In this document: positions 1 through 8,504 of the stretch, piece by piece
How positions within the stretch are numbered: the stretch's first letter is position 1
Layout of the letters: every line of letters begins with the position of its first letter
Source: Mycolicibacterium parafortuitum
Lineage (GTDB): Bacteria; Actinomycetota; Actinomycetes; Mycobacteriales; Mycobacteriaceae
Reading direction: 5' to 3'
NCBI RefSeq assembly: GCF_010725485.1
Contig: NZ_AP022598.1
Coordinates: 4,402,001 to 4,466,000, forward strand
Length of the DNA stretch: 64,000 bases
Notes under the pieces: model-generated
Told to the model about the DNA's origin: nothing
The model's database searches: none
Seen by the model: only the letters and a program-made list of their open reading frames with translations
Translations under genes and position numbers: made by a program

Positions 1-722
1 CCCCGTTCGGCCGCCATCGCCGCCAGTTCGCGCCGCGGGTTGACCGGGCGCGGATAGCCCACCAGCGTCATCAGCGCGATGTCCTCGTTGCCATCGGCGT
101 AGAAGTAGCTGTTCTCCAGCGTCACGTCGTGCTGCTCGCAGAATCCCTGCACCGCGGCGGCCTTGCGGCGCCCCCAGATCACCGGACGCGCGATACGGCC
201 GGTCAGCCTGCCGCCTGCGTCGACCTCGAAGTGGTTGCACAGCACGTGGTCGATCTCCAGATATCGGGCTACCGGCTCGGCGTGGATGGTCAACGCCGAC
301 GAACTCATCACGACGGTGTGCCCGCGGCGCTGATGGGCCAGCACGATCTCGTGCATCGCCGGGAACAGCCGCGACTGGACCCGCTCGGTGAACAGTCGCT
401 CGCCGACGACGTCGAGATCTTCCAGCGATTCCCCGCGCAGATATCCGGCGGCGCGCTCGAGCAACCTGGCGAAGTTCACTCTGCCCAGCCGGTACCGCAT
501 CGCCGCCTCGATCACCCCGGTGACCTCTCCGATGCGGGCCTGTCTGCGCCGGATGCGATCCCCGGCGTGCGCGGTGGCGGTGAATCCGTCGACGAGCGTG
601 CCGTCCAGGTCGAAGAACGCGCCGATCGCGGGTCCGGCCGGACCGGCCTCGATCTCGGCGACCGGGTCGATCGAGGTCGCCGCGTCTGACGGGCCCATAT
701 GCTCCTCACGTAGGGTCCCCAT
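1..722 (-). CDS. HAD-IB (SerB-like) phosphatase, partial
   Basis: A haloacid-dehalogenase superfamily phosphatase, cut by the left window edge after about 240 residues. Counting from the ATG at 722, the nucleophile motif DLDGT is at residues 38-42, the second-motif serines are at 140-142 (VVMSSSA), a conserved lysine is in GRRK near 187, and the acidic metal-binding motif ADGNED is at 209-214. In mycobacteria this domain occurs alone or fused to a PlsC-type acyltransferase; the part that would decide lies outside the window. A second in-frame ATG at 698 follows its own GAGGAG box, so the first eight residues are uncertain. The substrate cannot be predicted. Confidence 0.85.
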   Translation of the reverse strand, partial: MGTLREEHMGPSDAATSIDPVAEIEAGPAGPAIGAFFDLDGTLVDGFTATAHAGDRIRRRQARIGEVTGVIEAAMRYRLGRVNFARLLERAAGYLRGESLEDLDVVGERLFTERVQSRLFPAMHEIVLAHQRRGHTVVMSSSALTIHAEPVARYLEIDHVLCNHFEVDAGGRLTGRIARPVIWGRRKAAAVQGFCEQHDVTLENSYFYADGNEDIALMTLVGYPRPVNPRRELAAMAAER

Positions 723-747
723 GCTGCCTCCGGGGCGGTGACCGGCG

Positions 748-777
748 TATATCGCGTAGCCACCCGCCACGTGACAA
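748..777 (-). promoter_or_regulatory. Candidate SigA-type promoter of the HAD gene
   Basis: On the minus strand, TTGTCA (777-772) is followed after 18 bases by GATATA (753-748). This leaves about 25 bases before the ATG at 722, which is preceded by GGAGG. The spacing and hexamers fit a housekeeping promoter. Inference from pattern only. Confidence 0.45.
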
Positions 778-940
778 GCCATGCTACGGGCGTCACGAGG
801 GGTCCTGGTTTAATCTGTGGCCTGGTCGCCGCAACCGCCACGGTAGGTTGGTCTTGCCGGGTTCAGGATGCAGCCTGCGCGAGTGCACTGATCTGTGCTC
901 TCGCAGAATGCGACGAGCGGCCTGACATGGAAGGTGAACC

Positions 941-1324
941 TTGGACGAGCAAGCAGCCGAAGGCACGAACGCCTCAGCGGCTTCGAATTGTGTCGTCACG
1001 CAGCGCTGGGTCGACCGGACGGCTGTCGTCGCGGTGGCCGGCGTCGTCGACATGCTGACCTCCCCGCAGCTGGAGACGGCGATCGACGAGGCACTGGAGC
1101 AGAAGCCCGGCGCGGTCGTGATCGATTTCACCGAGGTGGAGTTCCTCGCGTCGGCCGGTATGGGGGTTCTGGTCGCCGCGCACGATAAAGCCGGTTCAGA
1201 GGTCGCGATCAGCGTGGTCGCCGACGGTCCCGCCACGAGCCGCCCGCTCAAGCTGGTCGGCATCGCCGACATCGTCGCGCTGTACGCCAGCCTCGACGAA
1301 GCCCTCGCGGCCCGCGACACGTAG
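941..1324 (+). CDS. STAS-domain anti-sigma factor antagonist
   Basis: A 127-residue single STAS-domain protein of the SpoIIAA/RsbV type. Such proteins bind an anti-sigma kinase unless phosphorylated on a conserved serine. Here that serine is S71, in EFLASAGMG. The start is TTG at 941, preceded by GGAAGGTG; nearby ATG and GTG codons are out of frame. The next gene, 45 bases downstream on the same strand, is an RsbW-like ATPase, so the two probably form a partner-switching pair. No sigma factor gene is nearby, so the target sigma is unknown. It could be a substrate of the SpoIIE-type phosphatase encoded 12 kb away. Confidence 0.85.
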   Translation: MDEQAAEGTNASAASNCVVTQRWVDRTAVVAVAGVVDMLTSPQLETAIDEALEQKPGAVVIDFTEVEFLASAGMGVLVAAHDKAGSEVAISVVADGPATSRPLKLVGIADIVALYASLDEALAARDT

Positions 1325-1369
1325 GAAAGCCGCTTAGGAACGTGTCGGGTGGGGTAGCCAGCGACTGCC

Positions 1370-1816
1370 ATGATCGATGCCATGCCTCCGACTGAGGTCG
1401 CCAACGCCGAACGCTTCGAACGGTTCGGCCTCGACGCCGATGCCGGAGTCGTGGCGCGTGTCCGCCAGGAGTTCACCGACTGGCTGCGCCAGTTCTTCAC
1501 CCTCGACGATGTGCGCCGTAGCGACATGGTGCTCGCGGTCAACGAGGCGCTGGCCAACGCGGCCGAGTTCGCCTATGTGCAGAGCGACCGTCCTGGCACC
1601 ATCGATTTCCAGGCCGAGTACGACGCTGCCACGCAGACGCTGTCGGTGTGCGTCGAGGACCGCGGCATGTGGCGCAAGCGCCAGACCGAACCGGCCCCCA
1701 GAACCCGCGGGCGGGGGATCCCGCTGATGGAGACGCTGTCCGACCACGCGGTCATCGAACCCTCGACCAGCGGCACCACGGTCAAGATGCAGTGGCAGGG
1801 TGTTCCCCGCCGCTGA
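1370..1816 (+). CDS. RsbW/SpoIIAB-like ATP-binding regulator
   Basis: A 148-residue GHKL-type ATPase like anti-sigma factor serine kinases. The N-box VNEALANAAEF is at residues 57-67, the G1 motif EDRG at 96-99, and the ATP-lid glycine motif GRGIPLM at 114-120. It follows the STAS gene in the same direction. Family knowledge says such proteins hold a sigma factor and phosphorylate the STAS partner; for this pair that is inference. The stop codon directly abuts the stop of the convergent gene at 1817, with no room for a terminator. An ATG at 1370 is used; an alternative at 1382 is in frame. Confidence 0.85.
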   Translation: MIDAMPPTEVANAERFERFGLDADAGVVARVRQEFTDWLRQFFTLDDVRRSDMVLAVNEALANAAEFAYVQSDRPGTIDFQAEYDAATQTLSVCVEDRGMWRKRQTEPAPRTRGRGIPLMETLSDHAVIEPSTSGTTVKMQWQGVPRR

Positions 1817-2893
1817 TCACCGAGGCCGGTAGGTGCCCTTACCCGTCACCAGCGGCAGGTCCAGCGTGGTGCGGATCCCCGGGGCGGCGTCGATGACGTC
1901 CGGGATCGCGTTGACGATGCGCCCCGCGGCGGCCAGGATCGCCGCATAGTTGTGGTCCCCGTTGCGGCTGGTCGGACAGATGTCCATCACGTAGGACGGC
2001 TCGCCGGTGATCTCGACCCGGTACGACCCGCCCTGCTGTGCCGGCTGGGCCCAATCGGGTCGCAGGTCCCCGCGGAGCCGGGTGATGTGTTCGACCACGA
2101 TCACCGGCTCCCCGTCGACGAGCCCCTCGATCAGGAAGCGCACCGCGGCGACCGTGCCCTTCTTGATGGTGCCGACCGCGACGTCGAAGTCTTCCGGGGC
2201 GGGTTCCTGTTCGACCGAGTCACGGATCTCGTCGACGGTCACGCCCAGTCCCGCGGCGAGCTGCCGGATCCCGACACCCCACGCGGCGCTGAGCATGCCG
2301 GGCTGGTACAGGAACGGCAGGTCACCCACCTCGTTCCCGAAGCCCATCACGTCGAACATCACGGTGGCCCCGTCGTAGGTCGCGTAGTCGGCGATCTCCA
2401 TGGTGCGGATCTGGGTGATGCTCTGGCAGGTGCTCGCCAGCGCCAGCGGCAGCAGGTCGGTGACGAAACCGGGGTCGACACCGGTGATGAACAGGCTCGA
2501 ATCACCTTGCCGGGCCGCGGCTTCGACCTTCTCGATGGTGTGGTCACCGATGACACCCCACGGGTAGGACAGGAACCCGGGGGAGGAGCCGACGACGTTG
2601 ATGCCGGCCTCGAGCAGCCGTCGCACGTCGGCCAGCGCCTCGCGGGGACGTACGTCGCCCATCGCGCAGTACACCGCGCAGTCGGGGTCGGCGGCGATCA
2701 CCGCGTCGAAGTCGTCGGTCGCCGTGACGCCGGTGGTCACGTCGAGGCGGGCCAACTCGCCGGCGTCCTTACCGACCTTCGCCGCGGAGGACACCCAGAC
2801 CGTGGTCAGGTCGAACCGCGGGTCCTCGATCAGCTGTCGCAGCGCCAGGCTGCCGCAGTTACCGGTTCCGATGAGTGCCACACGAATAGCCAT
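1817..2893 (-). CDS. NAD(P)H-dependent dehydrogenase, dihydrodipicolinate-reductase-like
   Basis: A 358-residue protein with an N-terminal Rossmann fold (GTGNCG at residues 9-14) and the two-domain shape of the dihydrodipicolinate reductase/amine dehydrogenase superfamily. True DapB is about 245-270 residues. This longer form resembles proteins annotated in mycobacteria as NAD(P)H-dependent amine dehydrogenase family, related to 2,4-diaminopentanoate dehydrogenase. The substrate is unknown. It is divergent from the FabG3-like gene across 80 bases that hold a KstR-like operator, so a link to steroid or lipid catabolism is possible. Confidence 0.75.
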   Translation of the reverse strand: MAIRVALIGTGNCGSLALRQLIEDPRFDLTTVWVSSAAKVGKDAGELARLDVTTGVTATDDFDAVIAADPDCAVYCAMGDVRPREALADVRRLLEAGINVVGSSPGFLSYPWGVIGDHTIEKVEAAARQGDSSLFITGVDPGFVTDLLPLALASTCQSITQIRTMEIADYATYDGATVMFDVMGFGNEVGDLPFLYQPGMLSAAWGVGIRQLAAGLGVTVDEIRDSVEQEPAPEDFDVAVGTIKKGTVAAVRFLIEGLVDGEPVIVVEHITRLRGDLRPDWAQPAQQGGSYRVEITGEPSYVMDICPTSRNGDHNYAAILAAAGRIVNAIPDVIDAAPGIRTTLDLPLVTGKGTYRPR

Positions 2894-2924
2894 GCGCAGC
2901 AGTATGCGTGCTCCGAACCTGGAT

Positions 2925-2938
2925 TGGAACAGGTTCTA
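2925..2938. promoter_or_regulatory. KstR-like operator (TnnAACnnGTTnnA)
   Basis: The 14 bases TGGAACAGGTTCTA match the published KstR consensus TnnAACnnGTTnnA exactly. They sit inside a larger inverted repeat, GAACCTG (2915-2921) with CAGGTTC (2930-2936). KstR is the TetR-family repressor of cholesterol catabolism in mycobacteria and rhodococci. The site lies between two divergent oxidoreductase genes, 49 bases from the leftward start and 35 from the rightward start, overlapping the expected promoter. Other TetR repressors may read similar palindromes. Confidence 0.6.
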
Positions 2939-2959
2939 ATTTCTGTGCACCAGGTGCGG

Positions 2960-2965
2960 TAACCT
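2960..2965 (+). promoter_or_regulatory. -10 box giving a leaderless mRNA
   Basis: TAACCT fits the mycobacterial TANNNT -10 element and ends 8 bases before the ATG at 2974. There is no Shine-Dalgarno sequence in the bases between. This is the usual layout of a leaderless transcript. The KstR-like palindrome lies just upstream, over the -35 region. Confidence 0.5.
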
Positions 2966-2973
2966 GACGCCCC

Positions 2974-3720
2974 ATGGGACGCGTGGACGGAAAAGTGGCA
3001 CTCATCAGTGGCGGCGCGCAGGGTATGGGCGCCGCCGATGCGCGGGCCCTGGTCGCCGAGGGCGCCAAGGTCGTCATCGGCGACATCCTCGACGACAAGG
3101 GTCAGGCGCTCGCCGACGAGATCAACGCCGAGACGCCCGACTCGGCCCGCTACGTCCACCTCGACGTGACCCAGGCCGACCAGTGGGAGGCCGCCGTGGC
3201 CACCGCCGTACAGGACTTCGGCAAGCTCAACGTCCTGGTCAACAACGCAGGCACGGTGGCGCTCGGCTTGATCGGCCAGTTCGACATGGCCAAGTGGCAG
3301 AAGGTGATCGACGTCAATCTGACCGGCACCTTCCTCGGTATGCAGGCGTCGGTGGAGGCGATGAAGGCCGCCGGCGGCGGTTCGATCATCAACATCTCCT
3401 CGATCGAGGGCCTGCGCGGCGCGGTGATGGTGCACCCATACGTGGCGTCGAAGTGGGCGGTGCGCGGGCTGACGAAGTCCGCCGCACTGGAACTCGGCGC
3501 GCACAACATCCGGGTGAACTCGGTGCATCCGGGGTTCATCCGCACTCCGATGACCAAGCATTTCCCCGACAACATGCTGCGCATCCCGCTGGGCAGGCCC
3601 GGCCAGCCCGAGGAGGTGGCGACCTTCGTGGTGTTCCTGGCCAGTGACGAATCCCGGTACTCCACCGGAGCGGAGTACGTGATGGACGGCGGGCTGACCA
3701 ACGACGTACCGCACAAGTAG
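2974..3720 (+). CDS. fabG3: FabG3-like 3alpha/20beta-hydroxysteroid dehydrogenase (SDR)
   Basis: A classical short-chain dehydrogenase of 248 residues that reads very like M. tuberculosis FabG3 (Rv2002), an NADH-dependent 20beta-hydroxysteroid dehydrogenase. The cofactor loop is GGAQGMG near 13-19, NNAG at 90-93, catalytic serine in ISSIEG near 142-143, and YxxxK with Y156 and K160. It would reversibly reduce keto-steroids in the cytosol. The KstR-like operator upstream supports a steroid role. Orthology to FabG3 is inferred from remembered sequence similarity; other SDR substrates cannot be excluded. Confidence 0.8.
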   Translation: MGRVDGKVALISGGAQGMGAADARALVAEGAKVVIGDILDDKGQALADEINAETPDSARYVHLDVTQADQWEAAVATAVQDFGKLNVLVNNAGTVALGLIGQFDMAKWQKVIDVNLTGTFLGMQASVEAMKAAGGGSIINISSIEGLRGAVMVHPYVASKWAVRGLTKSAALELGAHNIRVNSVHPGFIRTPMTKHFPDNMLRIPLGRPGQPEEVATFVVFLASDESRYSTGAEYVMDGGLTNDVPHK

Positions 3721-3736
3721 CGCATACGGCCCTGCG

Positions 3737-3742
3737 TAGAGT
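3737..3742 (+). promoter_or_regulatory. -10 box upstream of cinA, probably leaderless
   Basis: TAGAGT ends 8 bases before the GTG at 3751 and fits TANNNT. No ribosome binding site lies between. It sits in the short gap between the FabG3-like gene and cinA, so cinA probably has its own promoter. Confidence 0.4.
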
Positions 3743-3750
3743 CAGCTCTC

Positions 3751-5019
3751 GTGAGCGCACGGGCCGGAATCGTGGTGACGGGGACCGAGGTCCTGACGGG
3801 ACGGGTGAGGGACCTCAACGGTCCCTGGCTGGCCGACCGGCTGCTCGAACTAGGTGTCGAGCTCGGCCACATCACCCTGTGCGGGGATCGGCCCGCCGAC
3901 ATCGAGGCGCAGTTGCGTTTCCTGGCCGGGCAGGGCGTCGACCTGATCATCACCAGCGGCGGGCTCGGCCCGACCGCCGACGACATGACGGTCGAGGTCG
4001 TCTCGCGGTTCTGTGAGCGCGATCTGGTGCTCGACCCTGGGCTGGAAGCCAAGATCGCCGACATCGTGACCGGGTTGATGGCGCGCTTCCCCGGGGTCGA
4101 TCAGGACGCCGTGCTGGCCGCCAACCGCAAGCAGGCCCTGGTCCCGTCCGGCGCCGAAATCCTCGACCCGGTCGGTACCGCACCCGGTGTCGTGGTCGCC
4201 GGCACCCCGACGGTCGTGGTGCTGCCGGGCCCACCTCGCGAACTGCAGCCGATGTGGGACGCCGCGGTCGCGACCGACGCCGTACAGCGCGCGATCGCCG
4301 GCCGGGTCACGTACCGGCAGGAGACGATCCGGATGTTCGGCCTGCCCGAGTCCGGGCTGGCCGACACGTTGCGCGAGGCGCAGACCCGGGTGGCCGGATT
4401 CGACCGGCTGGAGATCACGACGTGCCTGCGGCGCGGTGAGCTGGAGATCGTCACCCGGTACGAACCCGAGGATGCGGCCGTCTATTCGGAACTGCTGAAA
4501 GTGCTGCGGGACAAGCACTCCCGCGAGCTCTTCTCGATCGACGGCTCTTTCGTCGACGATCAGGTCGCCACGCTGCTGGCGGGCCGCACCATCGCCACCG
4601 CGGAGTCCTGCACCGCGGGGATGGTGGCAGCCCGGCTGACCGACCGGCCCGGGTCGTCGGCTTACGTCGCCGGGGGTGTGGTGTCGTATTCGAACGCGGC
4701 CAAGATCGAGCTGCTGGGGGTCGACGCGGCGCTGATCGACGCGCATGGCGCGGTGTCCGAACCGGTCGCCGAGGCGATGGCGGCCGGCGCGCTGCGCCGG
4801 TTCGGCGCCGACACCGCGGTCGCCACCACCGGGATCGCCGGGCCCGGGGGCGGCTCGGAGGCCAAACCGGTCGGCACCGTGTGCTTCTCGGTCGCGCTGG
4901 CCGACGGCACGTTCCTGACACGCACGTCACGGCTGCCCGGCAACCGCTCCGATGTCCGGGAACGGTCGACGACCGTCGCGATGCATCTGCTTCGTCGGGC
5001 CCTCACCGGCGACCGTTAG
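3751..5019 (+). CDS. cinA: CinA family protein (NMN amidase / pyrophosphatase)
   Basis: A 422-residue two-domain CinA. The N-terminal MoCF/COG1058 domain covers about residues 1-170 and contains [11 protein letters not shown], a molybdopterin-binding-fold signature. The C-terminal CinA_C domain starts near 265 with TAESCTAG and SYSN, the nicotinamide mononucleotide amidohydrolase half. In bacteria CinA recycles NMN to nicotinic acid mononucleotide; the N-domain is an ADP-ribose pyrophosphatase in some members. In mycobacteria CinA has been linked to tolerance of NAD-adduct drugs. Length and both domains are normal. The start is GTG. Confidence 0.92.
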   Translation: MSARAGIVVTGTEVLTGRVRDLNGPWLADRLLELGVELGHITLCGDRPADIEAQLRFLAGQGVDLIITSGGLGPTADDMTVEVVSRFCERDLVLDPGLEAKIADIVTGLMARFPGVDQDAVLAANRKQALVPSGAEILDPVGTAPGVVVAGTPTVVVLPGPPRELQPMWDAAVATDAVQRAIAGRVTYRQETIRMFGLPESGLADTLREAQTRVAGFDRLEITTCLRRGELEIVTRYEPEDAAVYSELLKVLRDKHSRELFSIDGSFVDDQVATLLAGRTIATAESCTAGMVAARLTDRPGSSAYVAGGVVSYSNAAKIELLGVDAALIDAHGAVSEPVAEAMAAGALRRFGADTAVATTGIAGPGGGSEAKPVGTVCFSVALADGTFLTRTSRLPGNRSDVRERSTTVAMHLLRRALTGDR

Positions 5020-5074
5020 GGTGGGGCGCACGCCCGTGCACACGCATCCGAACACACCCCTGGAGAACACACAC

Positions 5075-5299
5075 ATGGTTGACACCGACGAGCGACAGGC
5101 GGTCTCCACGCTCGCCGAGGAGGCGGGCTGGAATCACCGCGTCGAAGACCGCAACGACTACTTCGACAAGGGCGTGGTCCGCATCCACATCGTCTGGCAG
5201 GGTGACGCGAAGATCAGCGGGGGGACGCTCTACCACGACGATCTGATGCAGACGTACAGCCACGACCTCGGGACGGTCAGGGGCTGGCTGAAGCGCTGA
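5075..5299 (+). CDS. Small conserved hypothetical protein
   Basis: A 74-residue soluble protein starting at the ATG at 5075 with GGAG about ten bases upstream. The mid-part, rich in aromatic and charged residues (DYFDKG, VRIHIVWQGD, LYHDD, SHDLGTVRGWL), looks like a compact alpha/beta domain. An in-frame upstream extension would overlap cinA and is unlikely. It sits 55 bases after cinA on the same strand and may be cotranscribed. No family is recognised. Confidence 0.65.
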   Translation: MVDTDERQAVSTLAEEAGWNHRVEDRNDYFDKGVVRIHIVWQGDAKISGGTLYHDDLMQTYSHDLGTVRGWLKR

Positions 5300-5321
5300 C
5301 GCGGTGGGACGTCACCGCGTC
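5298..5321. terminator. Hairpin between convergent stop codons
   Basis: GACGCGGTG and CACCGCGTC form a perfect 9-bp stem with a 6-base loop. It spans the stop codon of the small + strand gene and the stop of the convergent hydrolase gene. No T-run follows on either strand, so it would be a weak or factor-assisted bidirectional terminator. Confidence 0.4.
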
Positions 5322-6229
5322 TGCGCGTCGTCCCACAGATCGGTCATCGCCCGCATGATCGCCTCGGCCTCGCCGAGCCCACCGAGGTGGCTCTCGCCGG
5401 GCAGGGGATGGAACTCGGCGTCGGGCAGTAGGCCCACCACGTGCTTGCCGTGCTCGAACGGCACGATGTGGTCGCAGTCGCCGTGCCACCACCGGACCGG
5501 GACCCTGACCTCGTCGAGCCGGAATCCCCAGTCGCGGGCGAAGACGACGACGTCGGCGAACGGCGCTGCCAGCTGTTTGCGGCTGCCGTTGAGCAGATCG
5601 TCGAGGAACATCGCCTTGAACTCGGGGCGCACCAGCAGCCGGCGGTCCCCCTCCGGGGAGATGCTGGCGTACAGGTACAGCACGGGTTCGGCGACTGGTT
5701 TGATCAACCGGATCAGCCCGGTCGCGACGGCCGACAGCGGGGTTCCGACGTGCTCGAGAACCGGTGCCACGGGCAGTCCGATCTTGCCCATCACGCCGCC
5801 ACCGATGCCGTCGGAGCCGCGGGTCGGGGCGACACCGCCGAGGATGCCGACCGCGACCACCCGATCCGGCATCGCCGCGGCACATCCCAGCGTGTACGGA
5901 CCGCCGCCGGAGAGGCCGATGATCTCCATCTTGTCGATGCCGAGGGTGTCTGCGACCGTGCGCAGGTCGTCGGCGAAATCGATGACCTTCTGATACTCGT
6001 GCGGGGTGGAGGACCCGATCCCGGGACGGTCGACGCCGATCAGCCGGATACCGTTCTTCTCGGCGAACACCCGCGCCTCGACCGGGATCTGCCGGCGCGC
6101 ACCCGGCGTGCCGTGCAGCCAGAAGATCGCCCGGCCCTGCGGATCTCCGAATTCGGCGAAACCGAGCTTGCGGCGGTCACCGACGGCCACGTTGCCTTCG
6201 AGTTTCGGGCGAGCGATGTCGACTGCCAT
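5312..6229 (-). CDS. Alpha/beta hydrolase
   Basis: A 305-residue alpha/beta-hydrolase-fold protein with no signal peptide. The oxyanion motif HGTPG is at 39-43, the nucleophile elbow GLSGG has S107, the acid is likely in HGDCDHI, and the general-base histidine is in GESHLGG near the C-terminus. This set is typical of esterases, epoxide hydrolases and haloperoxidase-like enzymes in mycobacteria. The substrate is unknown. It is convergent with the small gene after cinA. Confidence 0.85.
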   Translation of the reverse strand: MAVDIARPKLEGNVAVGDRRKLGFAEFGDPQGRAIFWLHGTPGARRQIPVEARVFAEKNGIRLIGVDRPGIGSSTPHEYQKVIDFADDLRTVADTLGIDKMEIIGLSGGGPYTLGCAAAMPDRVVAVGILGGVAPTRGSDGIGGGVMGKIGLPVAPVLEHVGTPLSAVATGLIRLIKPVAEPVLYLYASISPEGDRRLLVRPEFKAMFLDDLLNGSRKQLAAPFADVVVFARDWGFRLDEVRVPVRWWHGDCDHIVPFEHGKHVVGLLPDAEFHPLPGESHLGGLGEAEAIMRAMTDLWDDAQTR

Positions 6230-6293
6230 GGGCGAAAGTGTCCCACGCCCCGATCGGGCCCCGGCTCGGCTCCGCCGAAACCCGGTCAGCGGC

Positions 6294-7772
6294 TCACGCG
6301 CCTCCGATCCACCCCGGGGGCCGACGGTCCGCCCACGGCAGGGCCTGCTCCAACTGCGCGGCCAGCTGCAGCAGGATCGTCTCGTCGGGCGCCATCAACT
6401 GCACGCCGATCGGCGTCCCCTCGGGGGTGGTACCGAGCGGCAACGACACCGCTGCCCAGCCGGTCACGTTGGCCAGCGACGTCCATCCGGTGGTGGCGAA
6501 CTCGACGTCGAAGAACCCCCGGACGCTGCCGCGCGGCCGGTCGAGCAGCCCGTACGGCGGCGGGCCGGTCAACAGGGTCGGGACCAGCAGCACGTCCGAA
6601 CCGCTCATCTGGCCGGCGAAGCGGCGTGTCTGGGCGTGCACCGTCGCGATGGCGCCGGCGTACTCCGCCCCGGTCGTGACGAATCCCTCCCGCACCATCT
6701 CCCATGTGCTGGGTTCGAATTCGTCCTCCCGTGGTTCCCGGCCGAGCACACCGCAGGCAAGCTCGTAGAGCGCCACGTTGCTGACGGCGTGCAGTACCGC
6801 GACCGCCGACGCCACGGCATCCGGGTCGACGGCGGGGAACCCCGGTTCGACGACGTGCCCGAGCCGTTCGAGTGTCACCCCGGCGTACTCGACGGCCGCG
6901 ACCACCGCCGGTTGGGTGGCGGGCCCGGGGAACGGTGACTTGGTGGTTATCGTGATCCGTTGCGGTGGAGGGGTTTCGGAGATCGCGGCGAGGAAGGGCC
7001 GGGGTGGCGTGGGCGCGGAGTACGGGTCTCCGATCCCGGTGCCGGACACCGCGTCGAGCAGGGCGGCGCTGTCGCGCACTGTGCGGGTCAGCGCGTGTTC
7101 GTTGACGAGTCCTTCGAGGCCGTGTCCGCCGCCGGGGGCGAACGACGTGCGGGCCCGCCTCGGCTTGAGGCCGACCAGCCCGCAACAAGACGCGGGCACC
7201 CGGATGGACCCGGTGCCGTCGCCGCCGGATGCCGCGGGCACGACTCCCGCCGAGACCGCCGCGGCGGATCCTCCACTGGACCCGCCGGGCGACATCGTCG
7301 GCGACCACGGGTTGGCGGTGCGCCCGAACAGGGACGGCTCTGTCGTGCAATGGTTTCCCCATTCGGGGGTGTTGGTCTTGCCGAAGACCACCAGCCCCGC
7401 ATCGAGATAGCGTTCGACGATCCACGCGGATTCGGCGGCCACATGGCCGCGAAGCGCGCGGGAGCCCATCGCTTCCGGGGCGCCGGCCAGTGAGGCGCCA
7501 AGATCCTTCAGCAGGAACGGAACTCCGCAGAGCGGGCCCGCGTCCCCGGTGCGCAGCGTGCCGGATGCGTCGAGGGCCGCGGCCTGGTCGCGGCCGCGCT
7601 CGAACAGGTCGGTGATGACGGCGTTGAGATCACGTGACTTCTCCAGCCGGATGATCGCAGCCTCGAGGAGTTCGACCGCGGTGACCTCACCGGCGGCGGC
7701 GAGGGCTGCTTGGCCGACGGCGTCCCGGGACGCCAGTTCGACCGCCGCCGATGTGTCCATGACGCGGATCAT
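6294..7772 (-). CDS. Amidase (amidase-signature family)
   Basis: A 492-residue amidase-signature enzyme. The Lys-cisSer-Ser triad is visible as K89 (FLLKD), S165 (GGSSGGS) and S189 (GTGSIRVPA). Family members hydrolyse amides to acid and ammonia, and some act on nitrile-derived or aryl amides. The ATG at 7772 is chosen because GGGAGC precedes it; the reading frame stays open upstream but becomes arginine-rich noise. A second ATG at 7760 is possible. The gene upstream encodes a membrane protein on the same strand. Confidence 0.9.
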   Translation of the reverse strand: MIRVMDTSAAVELASRDAVGQAALAAAGEVTAVELLEAAIIRLEKSRDLNAVITDLFERGRDQAAALDASGTLRTGDAGPLCGVPFLLKDLGASLAGAPEAMGSRALRGHVAAESAWIVERYLDAGLVVFGKTNTPEWGNHCTTEPSLFGRTANPWSPTMSPGGSSGGSAAAVSAGVVPAASGGDGTGSIRVPASCCGLVGLKPRRARTSFAPGGGHGLEGLVNEHALTRTVRDSAALLDAVSGTGIGDPYSAPTPPRPFLAAISETPPPQRITITTKSPFPGPATQPAVVAAVEYAGVTLERLGHVVEPGFPAVDPDAVASAVAVLHAVSNVALYELACGVLGREPREDEFEPSTWEMVREGFVTTGAEYAGAIATVHAQTRRFAGQMSGSDVLLVPTLLTGPPPYGLLDRPRGSVRGFFDVEFATTGWTSLANVTGWAAVSLPLGTTPEGTPIGVQLMAPDETILLQLAAQLEQALPWADRRPPGWIGGA

Positions 7773-7816
7773 GCTGCTCCCTGGGCCCGCCGGCAACTCA
7801 GGGAGCGAAGGGATCC

Positions 7817-8179
7817 TCAGCCGACCGCGGTCGAATAGGCCACCACACCCGCGCCCAGGGTCAGGATGCACAGTGCGAACGTGCCGACGGCGAAGGGCCA
7901 CGCGGTATTTCGCCGCACCAGCGCGACGATCGTCACCGCCATTCCGGCCACGCCGACGACGGCGCACGCGAGCAGCGCCGTGAAGACCGCGTTCACGGCA
8001 CCGTCCACGCTGCACCGCGGCGGCGGGCAGTGGTCCAGGAAGGCCAACGAGAACAGCCCGAGGAACGCGGCCACGAGGCCGAGCAGCGCGGTTAGTACCA
8101 GCACGACGATCGAGATCGCGATGTCGGCGCCTGAGCGCCGTGGCGGAACCGGGGGCGGCGCGACGTGCGGATGACCCAC
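7817..8179 (-). CDS. Small membrane protein
   Basis: A 120-residue protein with a proline-rich N-terminus (residues 1-15) and three hydrophobic helices at about 19-45, 63-84 and 93-116. A short loop with three cysteines (CPPPRCS) follows the first helix. Similar proline-leader small membrane proteins are common in mycobacteria. No function can be assigned. It lies 44 bases upstream of the amidase and 4 bases downstream of another small membrane protein gene. Confidence 0.65.
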   Translation of the reverse strand: MGHPHVAPPPVPPRRSGADIAISIVVLVLTALLGLVAAFLGLFSLAFLDHCPPPRCSVDGAVNAVFTALLACAVVGVAGMAVTIVALVRRNTAWPFAVGTFALCILTLGAGVVAYSTAVG

Positions 8180-8183
8180 CGCT

Positions 8184-8399
8184 TCAGCGCTCCGTCCGCG
8201 TCTGCTTGGCGACGATGCCGTCGGTGATCAGCAGCGCGATCAAGATGTCGGCGAAGGTGACGAGCAACCCCCACCAATACATCCAACGGAGTGTCGGATC
8301 TGGCTGCGCGGCGAAGTAGACGAACAGGAAGATGGGCCCGACGATGCCGAAGCCGAACGTCATCAGCTGAATTCGCACGTACACCCACAGTGTGGACAT
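8184..8399 (-). CDS. Small two-helix membrane protein
   Basis: A 71-residue protein when started at the ATG at 8399; an in-frame upstream start at 8435 would add 12 residues. Two hydrophobic helices (about 6-27 and 38-58) flank a short loop with WMYWW. The C-terminus is basic. Its stop lies 4 bases before the next gene's start region, so the two membrane proteins probably form an operon. Function unknown. Confidence 0.6.
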   Translation of the reverse strand: MSTLWVYVRIQLMTFGFGIVGPIFLFVYFAAQPDPTLRWMYWWGLLVTFADILIALLITDGIVAKQTRTER

Positions 8400-8504
8400 C
8401 GCGCGAAGTGTCCCGCGTCTTGGTCTGTCCGTCAACGCGAACTAATCTGACCAGGTGACGACCCGCGGGCGCCTCCGGGGACGCTGATCAGAATCGAGGA
8501 CGAC

